A stretch of 64,000 bases of DNA from Asparagopsis taxiformis (taxonomy: Eukaryota; Rhodophyta; Florideophyceae; Bonnemaisoniales; Bonnemaisoniaceae), in contig JALQPE010000012.1 of assembly GCA_030407315.1 (NCBI GenBank), positions 186,001 through 250,000 of the forward strand. Reading direction: 5' to 3'. Numbering within the stretch: position 1 is the first letter of the stretch; each line of letters starts with the position of its first letter. Shown here piece by piece: positions 1-9,012 of the stretch. The notes below the pieces were generated by a model that made no database searches, had not been told where the DNA came from, and was given only the letters and a program-made list of their open reading frames with translations. Made by a program: the position numbers and the translations under genes.

Positions 1-404
1 TTGTTGTGTTGGATGGTGTATCGCGCCATTCAGTTTGTGCAGTTGCGATCTTTAAATAGGATCGTTCACACGAATATTCTATCCTGATTGACCAACGTGG
101 TGGCCTTCCTAGTCGACAATATTACCGACCACAACGCCAAATGCAATACAATTCGCATCGTACGGTGACAGCAGATAAACATGATCTGAATTGATGAAAC
201 CAGTGGTGAAACAATTTGGTCGAGCAACACCGCTTGGTACCGAACTGGATAGGTAGCGTCTGTGATATGTGATATGTCGTCAATGCAAACCCACTTCGGA
301 TCAGATTTATTCAAAATATCTTTTCGCGGGAAATCCGACTATCGCGAGTACAACCATCTGCCGCTCCCTCTCCCCGACCACTTCGCCCACATATTTTCAA
401 CGCG
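1..404. other. Left-edge intergenic region and leader of RNASEH2B
   Basis: I find no convincing gene here. A minus-strand open stretch (about 66-330) lacks an ATG start and has no recognisable domain. The right part is the leader of the RNase H2B gene. A TTTAAATA-like element lies near position 51, too far upstream to be assigned safely as its TATA box. Confidence 0.4.
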
Positions 405-1316
405 ATGCCAAACACCAACTATGTCGATTCCGGCATAGTAATCCTGCCCTCAAATGCATTACCAGCGAAATCTATCCAGCCCGCCTCAGATCCCACCACT
501 CATCTCTCAAACCTAACATTTCCACCGCAGCACGAGCTGCCCATCCAGCTCTACGTGCTCCAAACCAATTCAAAGCCCCTCTCTATTGTCGAAGTAGTTC
601 GTTTCAGCACAAATCATGGCTCATGGCTCCTTGTACCGGATGAGTCGCACGCTCCGCACATATGCAGCAACGGCAACATGACTATTGTAACTCGTGTAGA
701 TCCTTTATTCGCTCTTCTCGTTCTTCTAGACGCTCGTCGAAATATCTCAGATGGAAATGAAATGTTCCAGCCCATGCAAGACCTCTCCGTCACCCCGGAT
801 GGCACCGACATTGCAGCTCTGTGCGCCGCCGGGCAGTTTCAGCTCCTCTGTGATACAAAGGAGGCAGCTGGTACAACGTTTTACAAACTTGATGAAGAGA
901 AAGTTCTCAAATGGCTGAAGAGCAAATATGACGCTACTGCCTGTCTGGACAACGTGAGCGAGCAGGATGCACTGGATATAGTTTCGCAGTATATCACCCC
1001 CAAATGGACAGAGAGACTTCGAAAGGTAACTGTTGGTCATGCGGAGGAGCAACAAGCTGCTTTGAGGTCTGCACAGGAAATGGCCCTTTCCGTCATGATG
1101 TCCAGTGCGAGGGAAACGAATGAAGCGAATCGTATCGATGAACTCAACGTTCCACAAGAGAAGAAGGCAAAGGCCAAACCGAAGAAACCCGTGCAGAAAG
1201 CTCAAAAGAAACCAACACGCGAGAGCGAGTGGTGGGCTAATCGTACTAGATCTGCGTCTAGTAAGGCGAAGACGCCCGATTCAACAGGAAAGAAACGAAC
1301 GCGAGCGACGAAATAA
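405..1316 (+). CDS. RNASEH2B: Ribonuclease H2 subunit B (RNASEH2B)
   Basis: A 303-residue nuclear protein. It is the accessory subunit of the trimeric RNase H2, which removes ribonucleotides from DNA and RNA in RNA-DNA hybrids. The N-terminal triple-barrel region carries family signatures: a short IVILP strand near residue 11, SWLLVP near 73, and VDPLFALLVLL at about 98-108 (family pattern VDPLFLLL). The helical part follows, with KVLKWLKSKY at about 166-175. The tail from about 250 is rich in Lys, Arg and Ser, as in other RNase H2B proteins. It is intronless, starting at the first ATG in frame. The call rests on these motifs; a search against the RNASEH2B family (Ydr279) would settle it. Confidence 0.82.
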   Translation: MPNTNYVDSGIVILPSNALPAKSIQPASDPTTHLSNLTFPPQHELPIQLYVLQTNSKPLSIVEVVRFSTNHGSWLLVPDESHAPHICSNGNMTIVTRVDPLFALLVLLDARRNISDGNEMFQPMQDLSVTPDGTDIAALCAAGQFQLLCDTKEAAGTTFYKLDEEKVLKWLKSKYDATACLDNVSEQDALDIVSQYITPKWTERLRKVTVGHAEEQQAALRSAQEMALSVMMSSARETNEANRIDELNVPQEKKAKAKPKKPVQKAQKKPTRESEWWANRTRSASSKAKTPDSTGKKRTRATK

Positions 1317-3422
1317 TCGCGCTTCTTTTTCGTACGATATCTCATAGCATGGTGCATAGCAATATCAGGTCGCGACTGTGCCGCCACTTCAGCACATTGG
1401 GATTATGCTACCTATCAGCCTAGGAATTGCCGGCAACTACTGGTGAAGCAGCAGAATCTGGTCTAGTTGCACGATTTTCATCAAGGTGGGGCAGAGGGAG
1501 GCATACCGACTCTCCGTGTTTGATATCCCGACCAGAATTGAAGGAGAAGGGCTAAACTGGCAGATAGACACATGAATGAGCGATGCTATGACTTGGTTTT
1601 TCCAAGAAATTATCACTGGGATGAACGGCACTAGAGCATTGGTATTCATTCAGCTGTCTGGTAAGGTGGAAGCGAACTAGATTAGTCTCCATAGCGGCGG
1701 CTTGGTGGGAGTCGTGATAGCCATATTAATATTAACAAGAAATGATTGAAGGTTGGCCATCCATTTGCGACAGCTCGACAGAGTCGTTTTCTTTACTCGT
1801 TGTCTTACTAGTCTGGACGGACAGAAGTTTCAACACGGAGGAGCTGAGCAGGCTTGTCGGTGCATATGTGCAGCTTTTTGACTTACCACCCAAAGGTTTC
1901 ATAGATATTTCCTGTTGGCCAGTACATTCTCTCGCACTCACTCCGCACCATGTGCAGCGCGCAAGTGATTCGATAAGAAACCACAAACAATGAGTCAAAC
2001 TATCAATCATTCAATCTGTATTTTCCATGTCTGGCACGCGCTCTTTGTCGCAAACATCAAGTCGGTATCTCATGACGTTGCTCTCGCATGTACTGGATGC
2101 AAACTCCTGCAATTCAATCGATTGCTACCGTTGAAGAGCAGCTTCAATTCCATTCTCCAATCCTCAAGTATCTATTCTTCAGTGACTGGAAACTTCCAAC
2201 ATAACGTTTTATAGAATCTCTGGCCCGGCACGCAATTAAATGAGTGGCTGTACCTCATACATCTATGTCCTGATAACATATATGGAGCATGCTGAGCGAT
2301 TTGGCGTTGGAAACGATATCACAGCACTCCTCTCGATATTTTGTTACTCTTCTCTAGTTCAATAGCTCCTATAATCATCAAATAACATCCTTATCGATCC
2401 TTTCCAAAACACGCCATTCAACCATAGTCAATGCGTACAGTGTTCTGTCAACGGTTGTGTTTTCTCACTGGTAATGGATGAATCCCACTATATTACTCAC
2501 CTCGTCTCTGAATCGTCATACAGTCACATTTTATGTCGGTACATGAGGCCAAGTCTCTCAGTCCTGCTGTTCATTTCGTCGAAAAAGCAAGTTTAACATG
2601 GTCGTGAGCTTTTCTACCATAACGGGGAACCGTACGTCACTAGAATTTCTCTCGTGTATTGATATATTCATAATATGAGATTGGCTTTGTTGTACTTCGT
2701 ACCAGCTGCAACAAAACAAAACCGGAGACCTCGCCATTTCTTGTTGTCACCATCAACTGTCACACTTCATGCTTCCATGTCGTATTCTTTGTTGTTCGTA
2801 AACACACCTCTTTATCTTCTCTTTCAAAAGTATATTTCGTATGTAGGATAGAAAAATGGATAAGAGTGCAAAAAGGCCAGTTCAATCCTTCCACCTGACT
2901 TTACCATGCTAGAGGCGCATATAATCGTTCATCGCATTGGGAATACAAACATGCGGTTCGAGCTGGATGCCTTTATTTACAACTTAAAAACATGGCAGAA
3001 ACACATCTCTTAGTTATGTTTGTTCCACGATGTAGTCAATCGTCTTCATCGACTGACTCTCACATTCGAATCTAGTCTGTTCATCCCGTTTACCTTCATT
3101 GCATACTGTCATGGAAGGATGTACGCTGGCCTTCTCAATCAATACCATCTTGTAATCCTTGCGGGCAGAATTTATACTACAAACCCGTGAGCGTGACGTC
3201 GCATGATTCAAAGCGAGGTGCTTGTTCTGATCGATAGGAAATTCTGAGACGTGACAATGATATACATCAAAAAGAAGGCTGTGAGGCTTCATCAGATGCT
3301 GTGCAACCATTGCGCCGTCATATCGAGTTTACCTTCAGCAATATAAATTTCAACAGATACGGCACACATTCGATTTTCAGTGGAGAACACGGGGAGCATT
3401 GGTAGCACCATGAAGAGATGGT
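1317..3422. other. Gene-poor gap of 2.1 kb
   Basis: No convincing coding region. The open stretches (for example 1742-1993 plus, 3014-3310 minus) are short, conflict between strands and match no family I know. 2220-3010 has no open frame of note and is AT-rich. I saw no tRNA or recognisable snRNA. A minus-strand frame ending at 3014 is followed by an AATAAA-like signal near 2970, so a short spliced or non-coding minus-strand transcript is possible. Confidence 0.4.
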
Positions 3423-3818
3423 CTACTCGTTTACGAAAAACTTGCTAATCGAGAAGACAATTACAAACGCCATCACAGAAAGGATAATACCAAGGGAAGC
3501 ACCATATATGAAGCCTTTTCGGCTACTATCTTCACCACCATGTGGGTTAGTAGTCCAGCAGCAAAGAACCAGAAAAATTAACGGCCCGATCAGTAACCCT
3601 GCAAACAATCCGATAGTGAAGAATAAGCGAAAGTTGCCAGCGGGAGCTACTTGAGGATTTTGCGACTCAGGGTCTTGAGGTTGATAAGGTGAGCCACTGG
3701 AATAGGGTTGCTGATACCCTGGTGGATAGGGCTGTTGGTAGCCTGGTGGGTAGGGCTGCTGCGCACCGGGAGAATATGCTGGAGGAAGGTCTGGATGGGG
3801 TGGTGGTGAAGCTGTCAT
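3423..3818 (-). CDS. Small Pro/Tyr/Gln-rich two-TM membrane protein
   Basis: A 131-residue protein I cannot name. Residues 1-55 are low-complexity, with near-exact repeats of the unit PPGYQQPY, a composition typical of cytosolic tails of endomembrane adaptors and stress proteins. Two hydrophobic segments follow, about residues 63-88 (ending in a Cys pair) and 104-127. A short charged loop separates them, and the C-terminus is SKFFVNE. The layout predicts a hairpin with both ends on the same side. Proline-rich small proteins such as BRI3 or plant GRP/XYPPX proteins have a similar build, but I see no shared catalytic motif. The frame starts at a clear ATG and no intron is needed. Confidence 0.6.
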   Translation of the reverse strand: MTASPPPHPDLPPAYSPGAQQPYPPGYQQPYPPGYQQPYSSGSPYQPQDPESQNPQVAPAGNFRLFFTIGLFAGLLIGPLIFLVLCCWTTNPHGGEDSSRKGFIYGASLGIILSVMAFVIVFSISKFFVNE

Positions 3819-4351
3819 TGGGGAACCAAGATGAGGGGACTTTTTCAGCTTTCGTTGACGCTTTTTGTTGGGAGGACACGACAGGATAAAAGTCGTTCTA
3901 GTTGCAAAGTCTCAAGATGAATACAGAGGGGCGGAGGTCGCACTCGTGGAGGAGGATTGCGGAACAAGAGGAAGACAGATAAGACTGAGGAGGTAGTGCC
4001 CAATTTGTTGGAATGTTTGGAGCATGGCAAGCTACTTGTGTGCTTCTGTGGCAAAGCAAATATAAGTTATTCATTTGAACTTTACAAGTCGCAGCTGTAA
4101 CATGAAACGTACAGCAGTGCGGCGGCGACAAAATTGTTTCGTGGAGGCCGAGTTACTGTGCTGTCGATTGAAGATTCGGCATGAGTTTCACCTCATGCAA
4201 CTAGTGATTCAGTGTTGGTTCCAAAAAACAAAATTCCAAAACGCGGGCGATATACGTCTGAATTTGTTAGGAGCGGTGTACGTCTAAGACCATCGATGAC
4301 TGCACTTTGAAAAATGATGTCACAAAGCCTTTCTTGACAACCAGTACACGT
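3819..4351. other. Intergenic region, 533 bp
   Basis: Holds the promoter of the minus-strand two-TM protein gene and the 3' flank of the Deg protease gene. No reading frame here resembles a known protein and no RNA gene was seen. Confidence 0.4.
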
Positions 4352-5680
4352 TCAAACAGCAGCGCTATCCAACTCTGCTGTTTGGAAGCGCGCGCGCTCT
4401 AAACGACCCGGTGGAAGTAAAAGTACATGACCGTTGTGCAGTTCGACCAACAACTCTTCACGGCGGTCGACCAAAAGATCTTCCAATCGACGCACTGGGC
4501 TTCCATCAATGCGCAAAACCCTTTCATGCAGTTCCTGCAACACAAAGTGCACCGAATCTGCACCTTCCACATCGACCACACTCGTCAGCACAACGACTTG
4601 ATCGCCATCGACTCCACGTTCTGCTCTCGCAGCAGTGAGAAGAGCCGGTGGGCACGTCGCCTCCCAATTCTCACCCCATGCATGCAGATACTCCCACGAC
4701 AGTTCTGTAAACACAAAATTTCCCATATGCACCACACGATCCACCATACCAACCGGGACGCTACTGGCGTCACTTGCGGAACGCACAGTTTGCATTAGCG
4801 ACACAAATTGTCCATTCCTGAACACTCGCATCTTCACGTCGGATCCCGGCAACATGGCAGCTACTGGCGTTTGAAAGTGGGCGATTAATCCGTTGAAATT
4901 CACCGTGGCATCATTCTGAACCGAATATCCAGCCACTTCAACTAGCACATCATCCTTTCGCAACGCACCCACGTCCTGGAGCACACGCACGCCATCATGC
5001 TGCACCGCACGGCGTGCAGCGCGCGAAAGCAGCTGTTGAACCCGAAGACAAGGCAGGTATCCAATCTGGAGGCGTGCAGTTTGCAAAAGATCAAACAGAA
5101 AGCACGGCACGGCATGGGCGAGATCACCAAGAGATTGGACGATCATGCCGGCCACCGCGCCACTTTTGGTCAATACTGGCGCGCCGGACCAACCAGGCTG
5201 CACGTACGCGACTTGCGAACTGCGCGATGTGGCAACGGCACGCAGGAGGAGCATTGGAACACGCGATGCACTATGGGTGAGGAATTGTGGCTCGACGGAT
5301 AGGAGCTGTAGGTGCATTGTGCGTGAATTGATACGGGCATGGAGGATCGATCCGATTTGTGGAGCGGGATCGAATGAAGGTGGTATGCATTTTAGCGGAC
5401 TGGAGAGTTTGAGAAGTGCCATGTCAGCTTGGTAGCAATGTGAGAGAAGGGTTGCCGATGTAGAGGAGATTCGGAGCGGGGTTTCGGGGGAGGTCGAGGT
5501 TGCATGATGGCAGGTTAGGGCAACTTGAGACGATAGCAGAAAGGCAGCGGCGTGGTCGGTACCGATGGTTAGCTTGTGTGTGTTTGGGGGTGTGGGGTTG
5601 GTGGCGCAGCATAAAGTTGGAGTGAAGCGTGTTTTTCGGAATGTCGGAAGTGGCGAACGAACAAAGGTGGTAATTTTCAT
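4352..5680 (-). CDS. Deg9/Deg10-like serine protease with PDZ domains, organellar
   Basis: A 442-residue DegP/HtrA-family protease with the plant Deg2/9/10 architecture. I start it at MKITTFVR because the next 35 residues look like a transit peptide (basic, hydroxylated, few acids); an upstream in-frame extension is leader-like. The trypsin fold is divergent but the triad can be traced: TCHHA (His 58 or 59), DMALLKL (Asp 86) and QPGWSGAPVL (Ser 165; family PGNSGGP). A first PDZ follows (about 215-300), then the second PDZ-like domain typical of Deg9/10, with GNFVFTELSWEYL and VVVLTSV. The expected role is protein quality control in plastid or mitochondrion. The GNSGGP to GWSGAP change around the oxyanion hole may lower activity. 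Confidence 0.78.
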   Translation of the reverse strand: MKITTFVRSPLPTFRKTRFTPTLCCATNPTPPNTHKLTIGTDHAAAFLLSSQVALTCHHATSTSPETPLRISSTSATLLSHCYQADMALLKLSSPLKCIPPSFDPAPQIGSILHARINSRTMHLQLLSVEPQFLTHSASRVPMLLLRAVATSRSSQVAYVQPGWSGAPVLTKSGAVAGMIVQSLGDLAHAVPCFLFDLLQTARLQIGYLPCLRVQQLLSRAARRAVQHDGVRVLQDVGALRKDDVLVEVAGYSVQNDATVNFNGLIAHFQTPVAAMLPGSDVKMRVFRNGQFVSLMQTVRSASDASSVPVGMVDRVVHMGNFVFTELSWEYLHAWGENWEATCPPALLTAARAERGVDGDQVVVLTSVVDVEGADSVHFVLQELHERVLRIDGSPVRRLEDLLVDRREELLVELHNGHVLLLPPGRLERARFQTAELDSAAV

Positions 5681-5957
5681 GATCTGGATCTTTGTCCTTG
5701 ACGAGTGCTGTGTTGGAAGAAAGACGTATCCCATTTTACGCTTGTCAGTCTGCAATATGATTGGATGCTTTTCGGAGCATACAATCAGGCCCGATAAATT
5801 GAAGAGAAAAACAAGATATACTGTTGAGATATAATGAGCAATACACACTTTGCACGCTTCATTCTCAAACCATTTCAACTGATAACACCACCGACAAGTA
5901 CATCCTTCCACTCTCTCCCTCTTCATGCATCACACTTAGTCTCAACTGAGCAGCACA

Positions 5958-6860
5958 ATGGCTCCCCGACCCAACGCAAACATTCTCCGTCTATCCCGCA
6001 CCATATCTGCACGTTCCACGCCCTCACCATCCGGTAAGCGATAACAACAACAACAACACCGCCACTTGCTCGCCAAAGATCAACAATCACTAACGCATTG
6101 CACAGATGTATTTCGAACAGGAAATCTATCCCCTCCGCATCCGAAACCCGACGGGTCAGCCGAGATGCGCGCGCGTCTACAGAGTGCGCGCACAACGCTG
6201 GAAGTGCACAAAACGCCGCCACATCTGCGCGTGCCGCCCAAGCCGGCCGCGTTTGAAACGCAGCGCGAGATGGTCGACCACGTCGAGGCGCGTATTCAAG
6301 AGTCGATGCGAAAGGGCGCTTTTGACAATCTCAAGAACAAGGGCCGACCGCTGCGGAAACAGCCCAGCACCGCGCTGGACTACATGCTGCGAAACATGAA
6401 GGAGAATGGCATACGCCCGCAGTGGCTGCAACTAATGCATGATATAGATCTGGAGAAGCGATTGTTTCGCTCGGCGCTTTCGCACGCGTGGCATGAATTC
6501 ATGCCGCATGCGCCGCGCAGATGGAACGCCGTTCTGCGCGTTGCCGAGTGTAGAATTGCAGAGATTAATCGCGCTGTGGACACGTTCAATTTGACAAGGC
6601 CGTTTTGTGTGCAGCATCTGTTCCGGATGCGATTGAGGATCGCGGAGGAGATTGAACGGGCGCGTGAGAGCTTGCCACCGGGAAAGCAGGACAAGGAGGA
6701 CGGGCAGCGGCTCGCTGACAAGCGTGATCATGGCAGGGAGGGTGTGGCTGAGGAACCGCGTCCCGCTTGGCAGCTTTATGCACGGTTTCTACGTGCTACG
6801 GAAGTGCGTGAATATGAAAACACTGCGTGGGGGCGTCGTCGTCAAGAGGATGATGATTGA
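5958..6860 (+). CDS. DNAJC28/DUF1992 family protein, spliced, mitochondrial-type presequence
   Basis: Two exons, 5958-6033 and 6106-6860, joined across a 72-nt intron (GTAAGC start, CTAAC branch-like motif, CACAG end), give 276 residues. Exon 1 supplies an amphipathic presequence (MAPRPNANILRLSRTISARS). The conserved DUF1992 core follows, with REMVDHVEARIQESM, GAFDNLKNKGRPL, LDYMLRNMKENGIRPQW and a helical C-terminal part. In animals this domain is part of DNAJC28; here, as in plants and bacteria, there is no J domain. Its molecular role is unknown. The charged tail is Glu/Asp/Arg-rich. The intron contains a short CAA repeat. Joining restores the frame exactly (G+AT gives Asp). Confidence 0.82.
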
Positions 6861-6958
6861 GTTTTCAACGTTTTGTACATTATAGGCTGTAAAGATTACC
6901 CTTTTTGTGCCGCAACTGCTCGGCAAATCTATGTCTAATGGTGATACAATATTGGTAG

Positions 6959-7738
6959 CTATGCTTGTGGAACAGGCGGAGACTCTATGAGCGATATCAA
7001 TAGCCCGTTGCATGCATCTACAAGAGCTGATAGCAGAAAGTTGATGGCGTCGGGCGAATAACGACCCGAACGGAATTGCATCTTGCGCAGTCGCGGCTCG
7101 GTGCAATAGTTTGATAGTACAACAAATTTTTGCTCATCAGCATCGTTAAATTTCCCCTGCTCATCAGCAACCATGTACAGCAATTCACTTCTCGTATTCT
7201 CGTCCATGCAAACCACCAACGAGTAGCTCTCCAAATCACTCTTATCCAACGAACAAGCCAGTTTCCTGCTAATATCCAACCCTCGCTTAAATTGCATCGC
7301 TTCTATGAACAAGCCATCTGGGGTACTGCCTTCGTTCTTCACGCGGATGCCAACAGAATGGGACGCGAAGCATTGCAAGGAGCGACGGGTGCACAAATCC
7401 GTGAATATAGCCTCTGCGGCCACACTAACGGTGCTGTTGTCACGACCGACAAAGAGCACGTTGACGCGCGACGCGGCGCACGATGAATTGGTGTCTGGAT
7501 TGTCGCGGGGAACTTGGCCGCGATCGCGGGCGAAAATCCATTCACGGAACGCATCACCACACGTCAGATCATCGTCGGCATCGTCCTGTCTATCCAAATT
7601 TGCGACAAAGCGCGCTCGGCGTCGCGGATGGTGCGCACGGGGGAGAGGCGACACGAGCGGGAGGGCGCGGGGAGCGGCGCTTGTTCGTTGGGTGCTCTGG
7701 ACTAGTGGCAATGGCTGTGTGAAAGCGACAGTGCGCAT
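6959..7738 (-). CDS. Inactive low-molecular-weight PTP-fold protein (pseudophosphatase), plastid-type presequence
   Basis: A 259-residue protein. The first ATG gives MRTVAFTQPLPLV and a long Pro/Arg/Ser-rich presequence. From about residue 94 it follows the LMW-PTP/arsenate-reductase fold: NVLFV strand, AEAIF helix, FASHSVGI strand, GLDISRK, DLESYSLVVCMDE and a final helix LVDACNGLL, which matches plant plastid LMW-PTPs. The catalytic P-loop, normally V-C-L-G-N-x-C-R-S, reads VGRDNSTVSV here: the nucleophilic Cys is Gly 98 and the transition-state Arg is Val 104. The DP(Y/W) general-acid loop is also missing before RSGRYSPDAINF. It therefore cannot act as a PTP. A scaffold or ligand-binding role is inference. 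Confidence 0.75.
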   Translation of the reverse strand: MRTVAFTQPLPLVQSTQRTSAAPRALPLVSPLPRAHHPRRRARFVANLDRQDDADDDLTCGDAFREWIFARDRGQVPRDNPDTNSSCAASRVNVLFVGRDNSTVSVAAEAIFTDLCTRRSLQCFASHSVGIRVKNEGSTPDGLFIEAMQFKRGLDISRKLACSLDKSDLESYSLVVCMDENTRSELLYMVADEQGKFNDADEQKFVVLSNYCTEPRLRKMQFRSGRYSPDAINFLLSALVDACNGLLISLIESPPVPQA

Positions 7739-8090
7739 TGTGGATGTGACGGATGCGGAGGTCGCGCACAGCTTCCACACGCGAGCGCTCGTTTGTTGAG
7801 ATGATTCGATATCTAGCTAGAGCTGGACTCACTGAATGGTGTGGCCTGCGCAGCGCAAATTTCAGAAATTGAAGATATACACACACGACACGTGTCGGAA
7901 ACGAAATTGGCGGCTACCAATTTGTCGGCGTTGCTGCGCTGTGTGACGACCACGCAAACTTGGAAGACGCAACATTTCTCGCAAGAGAAAACACACCCAG
8001 CGCGCATCGTTGCCACTATAGCTGCTCGGAGTGTCGACGCACAGACGGGCACTATCGCGATTCGCACCTCGACAAGCTCGGCGCGCCGTC
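7739..8090. promoter_or_regulatory. Divergent intergenic region between PTP-fold and SAP-like genes
   Basis: About 350 bp shared by two genes transcribed away from each other, so presumably a bidirectional promoter. No specific element was recognised. A reading frame continuing upstream of the right gene begins at GTG, not ATG, and is treated as leader. Confidence 0.4.
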
Positions 8091-8729
8091 ATGACAAGTG
8101 AACAAGCGCTGCAGAAAAGCAGCGCGCCATCCAAAGATAAGCAGCAATCTATCATGGCGATGCTGCAAGACCTTCCATCAACTGCCAATGGTTTCTCGCA
8201 ATTCGATGCCTCGCTTCAATCGGACAAGTTTTGTACATACCTATCCTCTGCAGCGGATAAAGCGGCCGGTTGCTATGAAATAAAGACAGAAAAGACTCGA
8301 TGTCTGATTCGCGCCCTCAAAGCCATGTCCACTACTGAACCGTCGGCCAAAAAGCGCTCGCTTTCCGTAGTACTCGGCGCCGACAAGACAGAACCGGTCA
8401 AGCGCGCGCGCTGGAGCATGCTGGCCAAGGAGCAGAAGCAGGCGTGCATCCGCATTGCGCTCACCGCGGCGTGCGCGCACAGGGGCAATGTGGCGCTGGA
8501 AAATCTGCGCGCCGGTTGGGCCGAGAATCCGCGTCGCAAACAGCTGATCAATGGCGAAGTCAGACGTGCCATTTGTCAGTCTGTCGAACTATGGAGCGTG
8601 GATGAACTGCGAGATTACATGAGCAAAAGTGGACTGACGCCGTCTAGAAGCATTCAAAAGATGGATATGGTGCGCGCCGTTCGCGCACATCTCGCACCTG
8701 CGGAGAAGGAGGTTGTATCGAGAGAATAG
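8091..8729 (+). CDS. Hypothetical basic protein with a SAP-like C-terminal motif
   Basis: A 212-residue protein that I do not recognise as a whole. The first in-frame ATG is at 8091. The middle holds a KKR cluster and a KRAR stretch that could be a nuclear signal. Helical Ala-rich segments follow (QACIRIALTAACAHRGN). The last 40 residues, WSVDELRDYMSKSGL..KMDMVRAVRAHL, have the helix-turn-helix spacing of a SAP domain (helix, short loop with Gly, Lys/Asp-rich second helix), a DNA- or RNA-binding module. The SAP match is by eye only and weak. A chromatin or RNA-related role would fit the basic composition, but this is inference. Confidence 0.6.
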   Translation: MTSEQALQKSSAPSKDKQQSIMAMLQDLPSTANGFSQFDASLQSDKFCTYLSSAADKAAGCYEIKTEKTRCLIRALKAMSTTEPSAKKRSLSVVLGADKTEPVKRARWSMLAKEQKQACIRIALTAACAHRGNVALENLRAGWAENPRRKQLINGEVRRAICQSVELWSVDELRDYMSKSGLTPSRSIQKMDMVRAVRAHLAPAEKEVVSRE

Positions 8730-9012
8730 TGGCAGACATGAACAGCAATGACGTAGCGGACCGCTAGTCCCGAGCAGGGATGAGTGTGACTCTACCAATT
8801 GGCGCTGAGTCTGCATCATTTTTTTTATAATTGTAAAACTTACCCACAAGCCGTACCGATTGGTCACAAATTTCCCCTGAGATATTGCCAAATGTCGACA
8901 GTAATTCGATCCCGTGTCGTGTAGCACCGCCTAGACTAGATTAGTACCGTCACCTTTCCCTTCCGATTCCCGCCGTGCGCTGCGCCCGCGATTCGCCCCG
9001 CCGATTGCAGCC

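Noticed and set aside
3014..3310. 98-codon minus-strand frame as a stand-alone gene
   Set aside because: No known domain, and an exon-like donor interrupts it; kept only as a tentative finding.
5681..5926. 82-codon N-terminal extension of the Deg protease
   Set aside because: Hydrophobic and Cys-rich without a targeting pattern; the ATG at 5680 begins a good transit peptide.
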